Of a stretch of DNA of 64,000 nt, positions 1 to 12,666 are shown piece by piece. Position numbers and translations under genes: made by a program. The notes beneath the pieces are model-generated. The model did no database searches and was not told the DNA's origin. It saw only the letters and a program-made list of their open reading frames with translations. How positions within the stretch are numbered: position 1 is the stretch's first letter; every line of letters starts with the position of its first letter. Source of the stretch: Nymphaea colorata. Its lineage: Eukaryota > Streptophyta > Magnoliopsida > Nymphaeales > Nymphaeaceae. Location: contig NC_045143.1 in NCBI RefSeq assembly GCF_008831285.2, positions 1,151,503-1,215,502 of the forward strand. Reading direction: 5' to 3'.

Positions 1-107
1 CTTCCCCACTTTCATACAGTTGCACGCATGATGAGCGTAAATCATTGTTAGAGGCAGTTCTCCATGAGACTTGAAAGTCTCCCAGGGTCCAGGGCTGTTT
101 TATTGAT

Positions 108-235
108 TGGTGTGCGTATGTCAGCTAATAGAGTGCTTCCACCCACCATCAGCACAGAGGCGTAACGGGCACTTGAATTGAACTTAGCGTGTATGTCAGC
201 TAATAGAGTGCTCCCACCCACCATCAGCACAGAGT
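108..235. repeat. Two-copy direct repeat, period 75 bp
   Basis: A segment of about 45 bases beginning TGTCAGCTAATAGAGTGC occurs at 119 and again at 194 with one visible substitution. On the minus strand both copies encode the same short peptide (VGGSTLLADI) within one short ORF. It may be a fragment of a longer repeat cut by the window edge; no family is recognised. Confidence 0.7.
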
Positions 236-2365
236 GAGAAGGACAAATTACATCAGGTATTATTTTGTGTAATCAGTTTGGGAATCAATTCAGCCAAGCT
301 GCTGCATCAGTTGAATTTCTTGTAAATCAGAAAAAAAAAAGATACTGAAAATTTGTTTCTTGGGAAAAATAAATAGAAAATATCTAAACTTTATTAAAAA
401 TAAGAAAATCTTAATATTTAAAAAATAATGAGAAAATTGGACCGTTGCACCCTTCAATCGGCCATTTAACCAACCACCGGCTTGATTTGAGCCGGCCAAT
501 TCAGGCCCGATAATTATAATGAGATAGACATAGGGATTAAAAAGTTTGGTTCCAGTACAAATCCAGCATCTACTGAATCCAGATTAGTAAAATTTTATCT
601 AATGGAATACAGATTCAGGATCCGATCCATACCTGAACTTTTTGAAAGCAAATGAAGATCTGACAGCATAAGATCCGATATTTACATCTAATCAGGTTGG
701 ATCTGGACTCAAAATCGGATAAAGTCATGAAATTGCATGTCAAATCCTAATCTGATTAATCTGATGTTCTTTACCTGACAAGACTAAATGGATCGGATTT
801 TGAGTCCAGAATCAGAAAATTCGTACCTGTTAACTACACGCGATATCCACTACTCAGATCCGAGAGACCTCGGTTAAACTTCCTGCTCGTGCTTTATCTA
901 CTCATTCTCCTCGTAACCCAAGCCGGAGAAGTTTCTTTTCTAATCAACTGAAGAACGCTGCTTCCTCGATCTGCCCAGTGTCTCCTGCTACCATCGCCCA
1001 TTGAATCGTCGAGAAATTGTTCTTTAAATTATAAACAAACTAATTCTTTCTTTCTTACTGAAAATGGCAGGGAATGTAACTTGCAGAACCCACCGCGGAC
1101 CTCGAAACACATCTAAGTTAGGGAGTTTAGCACCACTACCATCATCGATTCTCTCATAGGATGCCTCTCTCTTACCCAAAAGATAATGAACCAAACCAAA
1201 TCTTCTTCTTTTTTTTTTTTTTTTAATGTTCACGACTTCATGGATAAGTTTGTGTTTCTCTATATTTTTTGTCTAACATGTCAGTTAATGAACCTTCGTT
1301 TAATCGCCTCGTTCTCTAGTTGTGAAAATTCCTGAGAGAAAACAGGTTTATGTTCTGTACACGCTTTTGGAGTTGTCACCTGTCCTTTCTGATACCAATT
1401 AATTCTGCCATTAATTTCTTGTGAGCAAATTTTGTGCCTAAAAATGATTTTTTTTTTCTTTTTAACTCCTCTATACTAACAGTGGATAAAATAGCATTAA
1501 AGAATTGAATCCTCAACTGCCCACGTTCTTGCACTATCTGTATTTTGGGTCGGAATAAAATTCAAAGCCCTTATTCAGGTCAGCAGGAGGGAACACACGG
1601 CTTGAGTGAGAGGCTGAAGAGGTCTGAATAAAGTACAACTTTTATGGCATGCCACCATTTGTAGTTCAGTAGAGTAGCATCCACGTGAGTTGCGATTTTA
1701 AAGCTTTTATTGACAAGGAGATGAACTGATGCTATTTGTTGGTTCAAATTTAACATTCAAGGCCGTGATGGTTGTCTTAAATGGCCTTCTAACATAGAGC
1801 CAACGGGTATCATCATCAACCTCATCATCACCATCATCATCTTCTTCTTTACTTTGATAAATTCTTCAATAGCTTTTAATGCAAATCGTTTACCTGACAA
1901 TCATCAGCAAGAGCACTATAGTAGGTTGGCCTTCTTGGTTTGAAACTATGATTAAATGCATAAATGTAATATACATGCAACTGAGATACTATAGTTCTAC
2001 GTGAGCAGGTGACCCAATTTGTTGGAAAATGCTGGAAGAACTTTTACTTGGGGGAATATTTCTCTCCATAATGGCGGATTTGTATTAGATGATATTGAAT
2101 GGCATTGAGATCTTAGCGGATGAAAAACATCCAAAGAGAGAAACCCGAGGGAGACACACCTCAGATTCCATAAAAACAGTAATTACATGTAAAAGTGGAT
2201 GAAATTTTCTGTGGACAACTTGTTCACGGGTTTAATAAAAATGGTCATTCATAAATTTTTTTCCACCTTCGAGCTTATTAACTTACTCTCCACCAACATT
2301 TACCACAGCCTAGGACATAGATGCGGTGAAGGGAAGAATCAACTGACACTGTTGAAACACCACAC

Positions 2366-2475
2366 AAATGGGTCAGCACCGCAGGTAAAAACTCAGCTGC
2401 CTCAAGGAGGTTTTAACCATTTCTTTTTTTTTTACCACATGCAGTTAAATGGGTCAGGACCGCAGGTAAAAACTT
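2366..2475. repeat. 28-bp direct repeat, two copies
   Basis: The 28-base segments at 2366-2393 and 2447-2474 (beginning AAATGGGTCAG) differ at one base and lie 81 bases apart, separated by a poly(T)-containing spacer. No function is inferred. Confidence 0.7.
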
Positions 2476-2856
2476 AAGCCGGGCAGATAGTGACCAGTGG
2501 TCCTGTGGGGTATCATTCTGATCCTCTATATGGCTCACGTTGAATGTGAAACAGCGCATGACAATACATGTTGGTCGTCAGACCCTGAATGTGTTTCAGT
2601 TTTTACAGCATCCGGCCCTTCTGTAACGAGCAGCACAGTCTGAACGTAAACAGTCTTCCGCACAAGGAATGCTCCCAAAACTTCTTTGTTTCGCAAAGGA
2701 CTCTATTCATTTACAGGAAAAAACCCAAGATTCAAACGACCTCCTTCATTCCACCCTTCATCCGGAAAGAAAGAAACAACATTCGACTACAAATCTTCCG
2801 GTTGGAGACTAAAAACTAAAAACGGGATCAACGTTTACAAAGCCTCCTTCCTTTTG

Positions 2857-3656
2857 AATATTTAAAATGGGCCCCAGCCACACGCACAAGCATGCGCGGG
2901 CGTACGCACACGCAGCGTGCTCACAAGAGGCAGCATTTAATGGCTTCCCCTTTCCCTCTAAACTCCTCTAACGGGAAACGATTCCAGAAGGGAAGTAGCA
3001 GAGAACCAACCCTCTGAAGCAGTCTCTGTGACTACTGTGTGACGGCTGGAGGTGAGGGAGGAGACGAACGGCTGTCTTTCCAATGGCTTTCCGGGTGTTT
3101 GTGAGTTGTGTTTCCTTTGTTGCAGTTGTTTGTGTACTTCTTTAGCTACTCCTTGGTTCTGTTCTTCCTCCTCGATGTTCTCCTTAGCTCAGCTTCCGCT
3201 TCCGTTGAGTCGCGGGGAGCTTGCTCCGCGTGGCGTTGATGCTGTGCGTTGGCTTCATTTGTTTATTTAATTTCTGCTTCCTGTGCGTTTCCTTTGGTGG
3301 CTTCTTCTGCTGCTGCTAATGCTTCTTCCCGTCCTTTCCGCACTTGGTTCTGTTTTCGCTTCCCATTGGAGAGCACCGAATGGTTTAGCGAGCGCCAGAC
3401 TCGTTTCACCTTTTCGTGTTCTTTGGGTCGCATTTTTTCATTTTTCTTTTATATAAGTTTGTGCTGTTTAATACAATCATTCATGTTGCTTCTACTTCTG
3501 CTCACCCGAGCGGAGCCTCCGACATCGGTGTGTTGGAGAACTAAGGAGGGGATGTTCGTTGAGGGTAGGAGGTTAGTGAGCTGTGCAGTGTGTTCCGAGT
3601 AGTTTTTCCTTGCAACTTGTTCCTCTGTACCCTTCGTTTTTGTCCAAGGCTTCGTA
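2857..3656 (+). promoter_or_regulatory. Putative promoter and 5' leader of the TRM gene
   Basis: An ATATTTAAA box at 2857-2865 followed by TGGGCC at about 2868 lies upstream of a pyrimidine-rich tract that leads into the first coding exon at 3657. A leader of up to about 750 nt is implied. It may contain an intron, since a good donor (GAG/GTGAGG) lies near 3055. This is inference from motif position only. Confidence 0.3.
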
Positions 3657-6600
3657 ATGACGGAGTTTTATGATAAGAAGAAGATGTACAGTCGAGGCCG
3701 AGGGAGCAAGGAGGTTCAGAGTGGTCCTAGAGACACTCATGCAAGCGGTCAAGGTCATTTAACGGATTCTGGCCCATGAACTGTTCCCTTTCATCGTTTT
3801 CTTCGGCCTTTAGTACGTTGATATTTTTTCCCTCTTGTGAATTTCGAGCTTTTGTTGCATGTCTCAACCGAACCCTGCGTTAGCTCTTTCTCTAAATTTT
3901 CGTAGCCAATATGTCTAAACGTTGCTAAGAATGTTAGAACGATTGTTTGAAGTGTTTCTTACTCAAGCTTATGAAATTCTGAGAAATCGATTTATGTGGT
4001 TCTTTGTTTATCTTTACTATGCTTCCAGTCTTATTTGAAAGAATTGATGAATGATGTTTTAGTTAGAAATGGTTGTCTTTGGTGCTTTTCCCACCATTTT
4101 TTTGTTCATTTTCTTGAATATGCAGACTGCAGGCAAACTTTTAACCCCTAAATCTTTATTTCTGTAAAGGGATTTGCAGTGTGCCATTATAATTTTTAAG
4201 TGAATCTAATTGCCATTCTTTTGTTGCTTTTTGCTACGCAACATTGTCTCTTCATTAATAGGTTCGTAACTGATCTTCTGCAGCAGCTTCACAAATCTGA
4301 TGGCTTCATTATGTTTATGTCACATATAACTTGCACATTTTCTTTCCAGTTCTCTTTTTTTTTATGAGAAATGCTGCTAAAATGGCATTGACTGGATACT
4401 TTATTTCCAGGTAACGACCTTACTCAGAAACATATGGATTGGACATTGAAGATGCTGAAACCTACTTCTGGTGATGCGGTTCGTCCAAAGAAACTGGTAA
4501 CCGCCCATGGTATTTCTTAAGGAGTTGGAGTCTATGAAAAAAATACTAAGGATAATGATCTGAAAGCCGTGTCTTTCTTTTTAAATTGTGGTTATTTTTC
4601 TCCAAAAAGCTGCAGTCCACATTGGTAATTATTGTATTTGTATAGTTTTGGATGGATTTCAATCAGGATCCTGAGCAATGGTGGTTTAATAACATTGAAT
4701 TGATGTATTTGAGGAATTCAGGAGGTAGTTAGTCTTTGACTTATAGCAGAAAGGCAGACATGAGAACCAAAACATTTAGTATCTTGTATTTGGTAACTCC
4801 AAGAATAAAGGCCTTTCACATTTCTAATTTCCTAAACTAATATGACCTACCTCCAAATACAGGGCCTTAATGTTCTTCTTTTGGACTAGGACCTAAAAAT
4901 AAACTGGACAAGCTGAGTTGTTCAATTCTGAATATGCATGACAATATTAGGAGAAATCAGCTTCAAGATTATTTGTTTTAACCTGATTTCATTAATCATT
5001 GCTGTAAAATCTAGAACAACACAGTGACAGCTGCGGTTCAGTGTTGGACCTGATTGCTAAATGAATACTTATATATCATGCACATGAAGGAAATTTAAGA
5101 GTGTGGGGACCACAGATATGTGACATAGTAAAGACTAAAGAGCATTCTGTCACATTCTATGTCATAGTTGACGTACAATGAAAATACTTTTCCATATTAC
5201 GTTATACAAGGTCCTGTCAGATATTCCTTGTGAGGTGATACAAGTTGCACAATGCCACCATGTATTTACGAGATACTATCAACTTTGTAAAGTGTCCTTT
5301 TTCATTGTCAAGTAACATGCTTGGAATATATCATACTCCCAAAGATATTCTCCTCAGGATTCATATTCGGAAATCTCCTTCTGAGCAAAAATAATTTGAA
5401 ATGGATTACAATTCTGGTGTGGTCTAGATGGATCTGACTTTCAGTGACAGATTTGGATGCATTATCTGTACCTGGATCAGATAGGGAAACATGTCCTTAG
5501 ATTATCTGGATCCTGGCTGTTGGTTTAGTATCATAGATAATAATAATATAAAGCCAGTACTATGCCTCTTTCTCGGTTATGCAAGGACTTGCATAGCAAC
5601 TGGATCTGGGGTTCCACTATGTGACATCTATTATATCATTCCAATATTTGACCCTCTTTACAACTAAGAGATTGTGACAGGACAAGCACAAAGACACCCA
5701 TTACCTGTTTCATTCCTGTGAAACAGAAACCCGTGAATATAAAACAAGTGATTGCAAACTAGCTGTTTTTGTATCAACTACCACTTGATTGATTTTTCAA
5801 CGACTCTACGAGAACTTCTGGTTTTCGAACACCACAAGTATGGTTTGATTTAGGAGCTGATACCTCTTCTATAAGGCAAAAAAGAAAAAAAATGGAAAAT
5901 CTATTGCAAATGAAAATGGATTTAGAGTGTGATTTTGCAAGTTAAACTATGCGTTTGGTTCATGCCTGCCTTTTCTCATTTTGTTATTGAAGCTTATAAA
6001 CGTTATGTTTTTATTATTGCAAATTTAGTGAAAAAAACTGTTGGCTTTCAAATTATATTATTGATTACCGCATGGTGAAGGTGAACATTGTGGAACTGCA
6101 TGAATTTATGTTGCTTGTTAACTTAAGACCTTTGTTAGCTAAGATACTTGATAGAGCATCTTACCTATTTGCTGTCAACAAGTTTCTCTGCACATCATTA
6201 ACTTGCTTTTCCTTCATACTTCATGGTTGTCTGCTAACCAGGTATCTTTTGGACTCTTGAATGCATGATTTCCAGCTTGCAAATGAACCAAGGAAAGCTT
6301 CTTCAAAGCCTGTGAAAATGCTAATTGCTGAAGAGGCGTCCAAAGAAGCGGAATGTAGACATCATTCCCCAAGTATTGTTGCAAAATTGATGGGACTTGA
6401 TGCATTACCTGGACCAGAGAATACCTCAAAACATAAGAGGAAGACTGCGGAGACCTCATATAAGAAAATGGAATTTGGAAGGCAGAAAAACCAGTCTGAG
6501 TCATTGATTCATGCTTACCAACGGTACCCTAGAAATACCTTATTGTCTGAGAGGCACCCATCTCAGAGGTATGTCATGGAAAACGAAGAATTTAAAGATG

Positions 6601-9600
6601 TATTTGAAATTCAGGAGATGCCAAGGTTCCACAACCTATGTTATCCAAGATATCAGGATAGTACTCGAAGCTCAAGGCTATCAGAAATTGACATGGTATT
6701 TGTCAGGCAGAAATTCATGGATACAAATCATCTCTCAATTGATGAGAAGCTTCAGAATTCAGAAGAATTCCATGATGTACTGGATCATCAACACTGTAAT
6801 AAAGATCTCTTTCTGAGAGGTCTCCGAGAACCTGACTCACTGTTGACAAAGCAGTCAGTTCTATATCATTCCCCATCAAGTCATATTGCAGCTTTGAAAT
6901 CGTCAAAGACGACGGCGGAAGCCAAACTTTCAGAGAATTATAGTAAGAACAACATTTACTGGAAAAGAATGTCTGAAGGCGGAGTAGATATGCAGGGCAT
7001 GTCTGGTAGCTTTCTGTCAAACCATGATACTGCCCACTTTTCCTCTGGAAGGACATCTGGTTATCCTTCAGGTAGGTCAGGTCAGTCATGTCAACCTACA
7101 AGCAGTAACCATCTTACACCTACAAGGATAGTTGTTCTGAAGCCTAGATCAGTACCTCAGCCTGGACTTTCGCCATCCCAAGGCTGTGTGATGAATCACA
7201 CAGAGCAAAGAGTTCAGCAGACTAACAGCCAGGGGACATTCGAGGAAGTGATGAACTGGCAAAAATTATCAAGAAACAGTTCAAGGATGAATAAGAGGTC
7301 TGTCAGGGTAAGCTCAAAAGGTTCAAGGGAAGTGTCTAGAGAAGTTACTAGGAAATTGAGACGATGTGTGGCCAGGAGCTCCTTCAACATGCCACCAATG
7401 CTGTCATTCGTTAGTGAAGAGCAACCCTGCAATGTGCTGACAGCTGGCTCTGCTCATGAATTGGAAGTATCTTCATCCCCTTATGGAATGATATGTCATC
7501 AAAACAACAAATTGATCTCCTGGCCATCTTATCCAACAGATACACCCAAGAGAAAGGAAGCAAAAAAGGAGCTTCCTGAAAGGAGGAGATTGTCAACTGG
7601 TGGTGGGAAATTAGGAGTTCTTGGAAGGAGCCTTAGCACATTGGATGAGATGCTAATCCTGCATGAGCTGAAGACTGAAAATAAAAAACCTTCACTAACT
7701 TTAGGATACATGATTGGCAAGGATGGATCTTGCAATAATTCAGTTAGGGAAGAGGAAACCATAGACTGGCACAGCGAAGTAGCTAGAAGTATCAGGGATT
7801 TTAAGAAGGCAGGCTATGCTGCAGACATGTCAAGGCTTAGGTCATGTGCAGTTTCTACTGAAGATCGTGAACTTGCAAAGGCAGTTCGAGGATTTGGTTC
7901 TGTAAACAAAATTGTAAATGATATGATTTCAAGGGAAATGATCATGCCAGGGCCTCAATGGCCATTCTCAAGAACACACTCTAATCTGAAAGAGAAAACC
8001 TTTATGGGAGATCGACATTCAGATGATTACAAATCCCATTCATGTCAGCTTGTGAAGCCAGACAATGATCACCAGAACTCTAGCAATGACTTCTCAGTCA
8101 TGCATCACTGCTGTAGTTTGGATGGCCAGAGGAGTTTCGAAAGTGAAATGTTTTGGTATGACAAATGCCCAGTAAATTTTTCTAATTATCCAGGTGAGAA
8201 TTCTCAAGAATTGGTGCCATCACTTCAAGCAAGGAACTTGAAGAAGGATTCTTACAGCCGTGATTTGCTGAATTCTGATAAGAACACTGCTGAGGTTTGG
8301 GTTTTCACTACACATAGGTGTTTATATCTCATGGCATTATATGCTTGTTTTGTTGTATCCATTTCATCTTAGTGTACGACCCTGATTCTCAGGTCATGTC
8401 ATTAAATTGTTTTTATGCCTGTTATTTGCGTCTGATTAGTTTTTTTTTTTCCCCTAATAATTGGTAACAAGAGAAAATTGCAATTGCAACATGATAATCA
8501 GTCGCATTCCAGGTGGCATAGAACCCTGTAGCTGGTACCCATCCCTTTGTCTATGCTAGCTAAAGTTTGTGTGGAGGGTTGGCCTGTGACATTTGAGCTC
8601 TAACTGCTTTCTTGGCACCCAAATTGCAAGCCCACTGTACCAATCACCTTGGGCTATTTGCCTGCAATCATTTAAACTGTTCACCGTCATGGATCTAGTA
8701 GGTTTGGTTCACAGTTACAATTAAGAAAGTTGGTTGTACCGATGTAACTTTTCAAATGAGTTCTGGTTTAAGCATGTACCTAGTGGACATATGAATGGCA
8801 TGTACATGCAAATCTCAATCCACATAGCTACATTTGGTTTCAGATGATCCGGCTGACTTCTCATCATACTTAATTTGGTGTATTGACCTGATATAATGGT
8901 GGGTCTTGTGTGTCAACTTTTTAATGCATAGTTGCCCGAGCTTTTAGGGCCTCATTGCCTCAAAATTTATTAACCTTGTCGGTCCTCCATTTCATGTTTC
9001 TTCTTTGCCATAGCTACATTTGGTTTCAGATGATCCGGCTGACTTCTCATCATACTTAATTTGGTGTATTGACCTGATATAATGGTGGGTCTTGTGTGTC
9101 AACTTTTTAATGCATAGTTGCCCGAGCTTTTAGGGCCTCATTGCCTCAAAATTTATTAACCTTGTCGGTCCTCCATTTCATGTTTCTTCTTTGCCTCGCT
9201 ATGTTTAAGTACATGCATGACCATTGGGTAGAATCAATTATGGGTCTTCCTCAAATGTTCTGACTTAATTGATATTTCGAATTGTAGGTTTTATCAACAG
9301 GAAACTATCTATTGACATCACCAGTTCGTGAATTGCCCAAAACTAGGGTTCCTGATATGAAAGATGACTCTCCGCACAAAGAGTCTCAGGAACAACTTAG
9401 TCCTGTTTCTATTCTGGAACCTCCTTTTGAAGAAGAGAGCTCCGGCTCAGAATGCTTTGAGAAAATTAGTGCTCATCTTGTTGGTGAGATTGAGTAATTT
9501 GTGGGTGTGGCTGCTTTCCTAAACATTGCAAATCGTTGTCTGAGTTTTGCCTTTTACTTCCCATGCAGGTTTGAGAAAGCAAGTGCATCTGCACAGAATG

Positions 9601-10260
9601 GAATCATCACATAAATATGCAGAAGACGTGGAATTTGAATCATCAGCAGAAGAGGATTATGCAGCTGGATGCCTCGATTGCTTTGATCAAATGGAACAAG
9701 CAGGTCTGGAAGATCAAAGGGTAGAGTTCATGTTCTTGCGTGATGTACTCACAAGTTCTGGCATTTGTGGTGATCAAAATCGCCTAAGTGCATGGCATTC
9801 CCCCGATAGCCCATTAAATCCGTGCTTGTTTGAACAACTGAATCAGAAGTACAGCAAGCGGGAGAATACAAAGGACATGTGGGTACAGAGATCACGAAGG
9901 CGACTTCTGTTTGATCGTACAAACGCAATGCTCAAGGAAATTTTACAGCCAACTCTGGGTTCACATTCATGGACACAACCACATGCTAGGAATGGGATGA
10001 TGCAACGGTGGGGAGTGCGGCAGTTGGCTGAGAAACTATGGGAGATCATCCAGAATGATGAGACTGAGAGCAGAGGGCTTATGGAGATTATGTTGGCAAA
10101 GAATTTGGTCAGAGATGTTAAATGGCTGGAACTAAGAGATGATGTCGGTCTCCTTGGTGCAGATATTGAGCAAGCTTTAATTGGCGACTTAGTTGTAGAG
10201 ATGGTTAACGACTTGTATAATGTGACATCACAATCATGTCAAGAAAATTTAAGATGGTGA
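3657..10260 (+). CDS. TRM family protein (TON1 recruiting motif; DUF3741/DUF4378)
   Basis: Five coding exons give an in-frame protein of 1029 aa: 3657-3753, 4411-4496, 6276-8294, 9288-9483 and 9569-10260, all with GT-AG borders. TRM/LONGIFOLIA-type proteins bind TON1 and recruit it to microtubules, affecting preprophase-band formation and cell shape. Visible signatures are the N-terminal block SPSIVAKLMGLDALP (about residues 88-102), EEFKDVFEIQE (about 170), a VVLKPRS block near residue 350, and a C-terminal DUF4378 region (about 800-1020) ending WLELRDDVGLLGADIEQALI. The protein is Ser-rich and basic, probably disordered between these blocks. It is closest in my memory to the Arabidopsis AT3G53540/AT4G28760 group, but I cannot assign a TRM number. 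Exon 1 is the least certain part; a second Met lies nine codons downstream. Intron 3-4 carries an exact duplication. Confidence 0.85.
8823..9195. repeat. Exact 186-bp tandem duplication inside a TRM intron
   Basis: 8823-9008 is followed directly by 9009-9194, and reading the two copies side by side I see no mismatch. The array lies wholly within the 993-nt intron between coding exons at 8294 and 9288, so the protein is unaffected. Confidence 0.95.
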
Positions 10261-11019
10261 ATACTGAATAGTCTTGTGAATTGAATTACTGCTTTGCGTT
10301 AGTTTCTGTGACTACTCTGGTATTTTGCTCTTCGAGGGGCATGTTTCTGTACACTATTCAAGCCTTGTTAGACTTGCATCTTTGAAATTAACCTTCTGAT
10401 TGCTGGGTCTTTTTCCTCAACAGCTCGGCTCTTAAATATCAATGTCCTTTCTTTATGACTAAAAACCCATAGAGGGAACACCTGTCCGATCGCTTTAGCT
10501 TTATCTGGACAACATCATGAGAAATCTCAGGCGCTTTAAGGTCAACGTCATCCAGCTTATGTGGCTTGAGAGAAGAAACCAAATCTGTGGTTCATCCTGC
10601 TTTAAAATGGAATTGCTACACAAAAGTTCCTGTAGAACTAACAAGTCAGTTTGATAGAACTCTACCATTAGACTACGTGATTGAATTGATGATAATCGAT
10701 CGTATATGCATCATCAACATATATTGTACATCATCTTAACCATCGATTCTGATGAGAATGCCAAAATTATTTTGAGCAAACATACTTGATGCTTTTTAAG
10801 TAATTCCGGACGGGGTCGATCGGAATTCAAAACCAAAGTTCCGGAACGAGCCGCGCGCGTCGCGTTTTTCGCCGCCCAAACTTTTTCCCCTTTCCTTGTG
10901 CAAGAAGAACCCCTCTTCTCCTCCATTTTCATCTGCCCGTTCGCTGTGCAGTGCGTCAGACTGACCACCATTTGCAACTTGCCTGCAACTCGCGAGTCCT
11001 ATCGGCCGGTACAGCAGGT

Positions 11020-11059
11020 ATCTCTCTCTTTCTCTCGCTCGCTCTCTCTCTCTCTCTGC
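11020..11059. repeat. CT microsatellite in PPR 5' leader
   Basis: A (CT)n tract interrupted by TTT and CG lies about 220 bases upstream of the PPR start codon, probably in its promoter or 5' UTR. The preceding CAG/GTATCT could also be a splice donor for a leader intron. Confidence 0.7.
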
Positions 11060-11274
11060 TGGTGGAGGCGGAGACAGGTAGATGAATCCAACTAAACATT
11101 TTTTGAATTCCAGAATTCTAATTCTCTTTTTCATCAAAACATTGTGAAAATAGCGGTATGAGCCGATTCACATTTCTCTGTACCAAGAATGATTCACCGC
11201 CGACTATGATATCAGTCACATTGTTCCAGATAGAATAGAAACCTGGTCAAGAGTAACTGAACCTGGTTTCTAGC

Positions 11275-12666
11275 ATGCGGAGGGGCGTGGCCCGACGACT
11301 CCAGTGGCCGCTTAGCATCTTCTTTTGTTCCTCCCGCCGCCTCCATAGGAAAAGTGTCTACCAGGGTTCCGGGAACAGGAATAACCTCCATGAGCGCCGT
11401 CACAAGCCTAACTCAGAAGAGCCGCTGAGAAGGCCCATCCCCGTCCTCTCCAAGATCAAGGACGCCCGGACTCCGGAGGGTGCCTTACTCATCTTTAATG
11501 ACTACCAGCAACGTGGGTACAGGCACGACTATCCTTCCTACTCGGCCCTCGTCTACAAGCTCGCTCACTTTGCAGAGTTCTCCGCCGTCGACTCTGTCCT
11601 CGACCGCCTCGAGCATACCGACATTCGCTGCAATGAGAAGCTCTTCGTCGCCGTCATCCAGCACTATGGCAGGGCGTCTCTCTTCCAGGAAGCGGTCCGG
11701 CTCTTCAATCGCATGCAGCGCTTCAACTGTTCTAGGACGCTCAAGTCCTTCAACACCCTCCTCGACGTCCTCGTATCCGGCAGCCGCTTTTCGTCGGCGG
11801 AGCGCCTTCTCAAGCAGTCAAGGCACTTGGGTTTTCGTCCTAATGCCGTGACTTACAATATTATGATAAAGGGCTGGTGCGATTCCGGCCGTTGGGATGA
11901 CGCGTGCAAACTGTTCGACGTAATGGCTGAGAGAAGGATTTTGCCGACGGTAGTCACTTACAATACACTGATCGGCTTTTTATGCAGACGGGGGGATTTG
12001 AGCGAGGCTGAGGGGGTGGTAGATGATATGGTGAAGAGAGGAGCACGACCGAATCAGACAACGTATGCGCTCATCATGGAGGGTTTATGTGAAGGAAGGA
12101 AATACCATGAAGCTCGGAAGCTTATGTTTGATATGGACTACAGGGGATGCAAACCGGGGTTGGTGAATTTTGGCGTATTGATGACTAGTTTGGGGAAGAA
12201 CGGGAAGATAGAGGAGGCAAGAGATTTATTGGTGGAGATGAAAAGAAGGCACTACAAACCAGATGTGGTCATATACAACATTCTGATAAACTATCTATGC
12301 AAGGGAGGAAATGTGGATAGTGCCTATGATGTCCTAATGGAGATGCAGATTGAGGGTTGTCTACCTAATGCTGCTACGTACAGGATGATGGTTGACGGAT
12401 TCTGCACGGTAGGGGAGTTCAGGAGGGCGTTGGGTGTTTTGCATGCAATGTCTATATGCAGACATAGTGTCCGGGTTAGTACCTATTTCTTGCTTCTAAG
12501 GGGACTATGTGAGTGCAAGGAAGAGGAAGGTGCGAGGTGGGTGATGGAGGAACTGGAGCGGAGGAAGATTGGTGTGGATTTGGACACTTGGGATGTCTTG
12601 ATTAGGTCACTATGTCTGGGGGACTTGATGACCATTAAATTGCTGGAAGAGTGTACTGATTCTTAA
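11275..12666 (+). CDS. P-class pentatricopeptide repeat protein (At1g07740-like)
   Basis: Intronless ORF of 463 aa. The basic, Ser/Arg-rich first 50 residues look like an organelle transit peptide (probably mitochondrial). From about residue 85 onward there are around ten 35-residue PPR motifs, with canonical blocks such as VTYNIMIKGWCDSGRWDDAC, VTYNTLIGFLCRRGDLSEAE and VIYNILINYLCKGG. No E, DYW or SMR tail is present, so it is P-class: sequence-specific RNA binding for organellar RNA stability, splicing or translation rather than C-to-U editing. Blocks such as GYRHDYPSYSALVYKLA and RGCKPGLVNFGVLM match my memory of Arabidopsis At1g07740 well, so a conserved single-copy orthologue is likely. 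The RNA target is unknown. The first ATG of the ORF is taken as the start; length fits the family. Confidence 0.93.
   Translation: MRRGVARRLQWPLSIFFCSSRRLHRKSVYQGSGNRNNLHERRHKPNSEEPLRRPIPVLSKIKDARTPEGALLIFNDYQQRGYRHDYPSYSALVYKLAHFAEFSAVDSVLDRLEHTDIRCNEKLFVAVIQHYGRASLFQEAVRLFNRMQRFNCSRTLKSFNTLLDVLVSGSRFSSAERLLKQSRHLGFRPNAVTYNIMIKGWCDSGRWDDACKLFDVMAERRILPTVVTYNTLIGFLCRRGDLSEAEGVVDDMVKRGARPNQTTYALIMEGLCEGRKYHEARKLMFDMDYRGCKPGLVNFGVLMTSLGKNGKIEEARDLLVEMKRRHYKPDVVIYNILINYLCKGGNVDSAYDVLMEMQIEGCLPNAATYRMMVDGFCTVGEFRRALGVLHAMSICRHSVRVSTYFLLLRGLCECKEEEGARWVMEELERRKIGVDLDTWDVLIRSLCLGDLMTIKLLEECTDS

Larger units (their letters stand above)
1..2850. other. Intergenic, no gene recognised
   Basis: AT-rich DNA with only short random ORFs and no recognisable protein similarity on either strand. 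It contains two short direct-repeat pairs (listed separately), a GGATC/GATCTG-rich tract at about 540-800 that resembles other tracts in the window, and poly(T) and CATCAT runs near 1215 and 1820. Confidence 0.6.

Noticed and set aside
48-230. Minus-strand ORF with a twice-repeated VGGSTLLADI peptide
   Set aside because: The repeat is explained by the 75-bp DNA duplication; no coding support beyond that.
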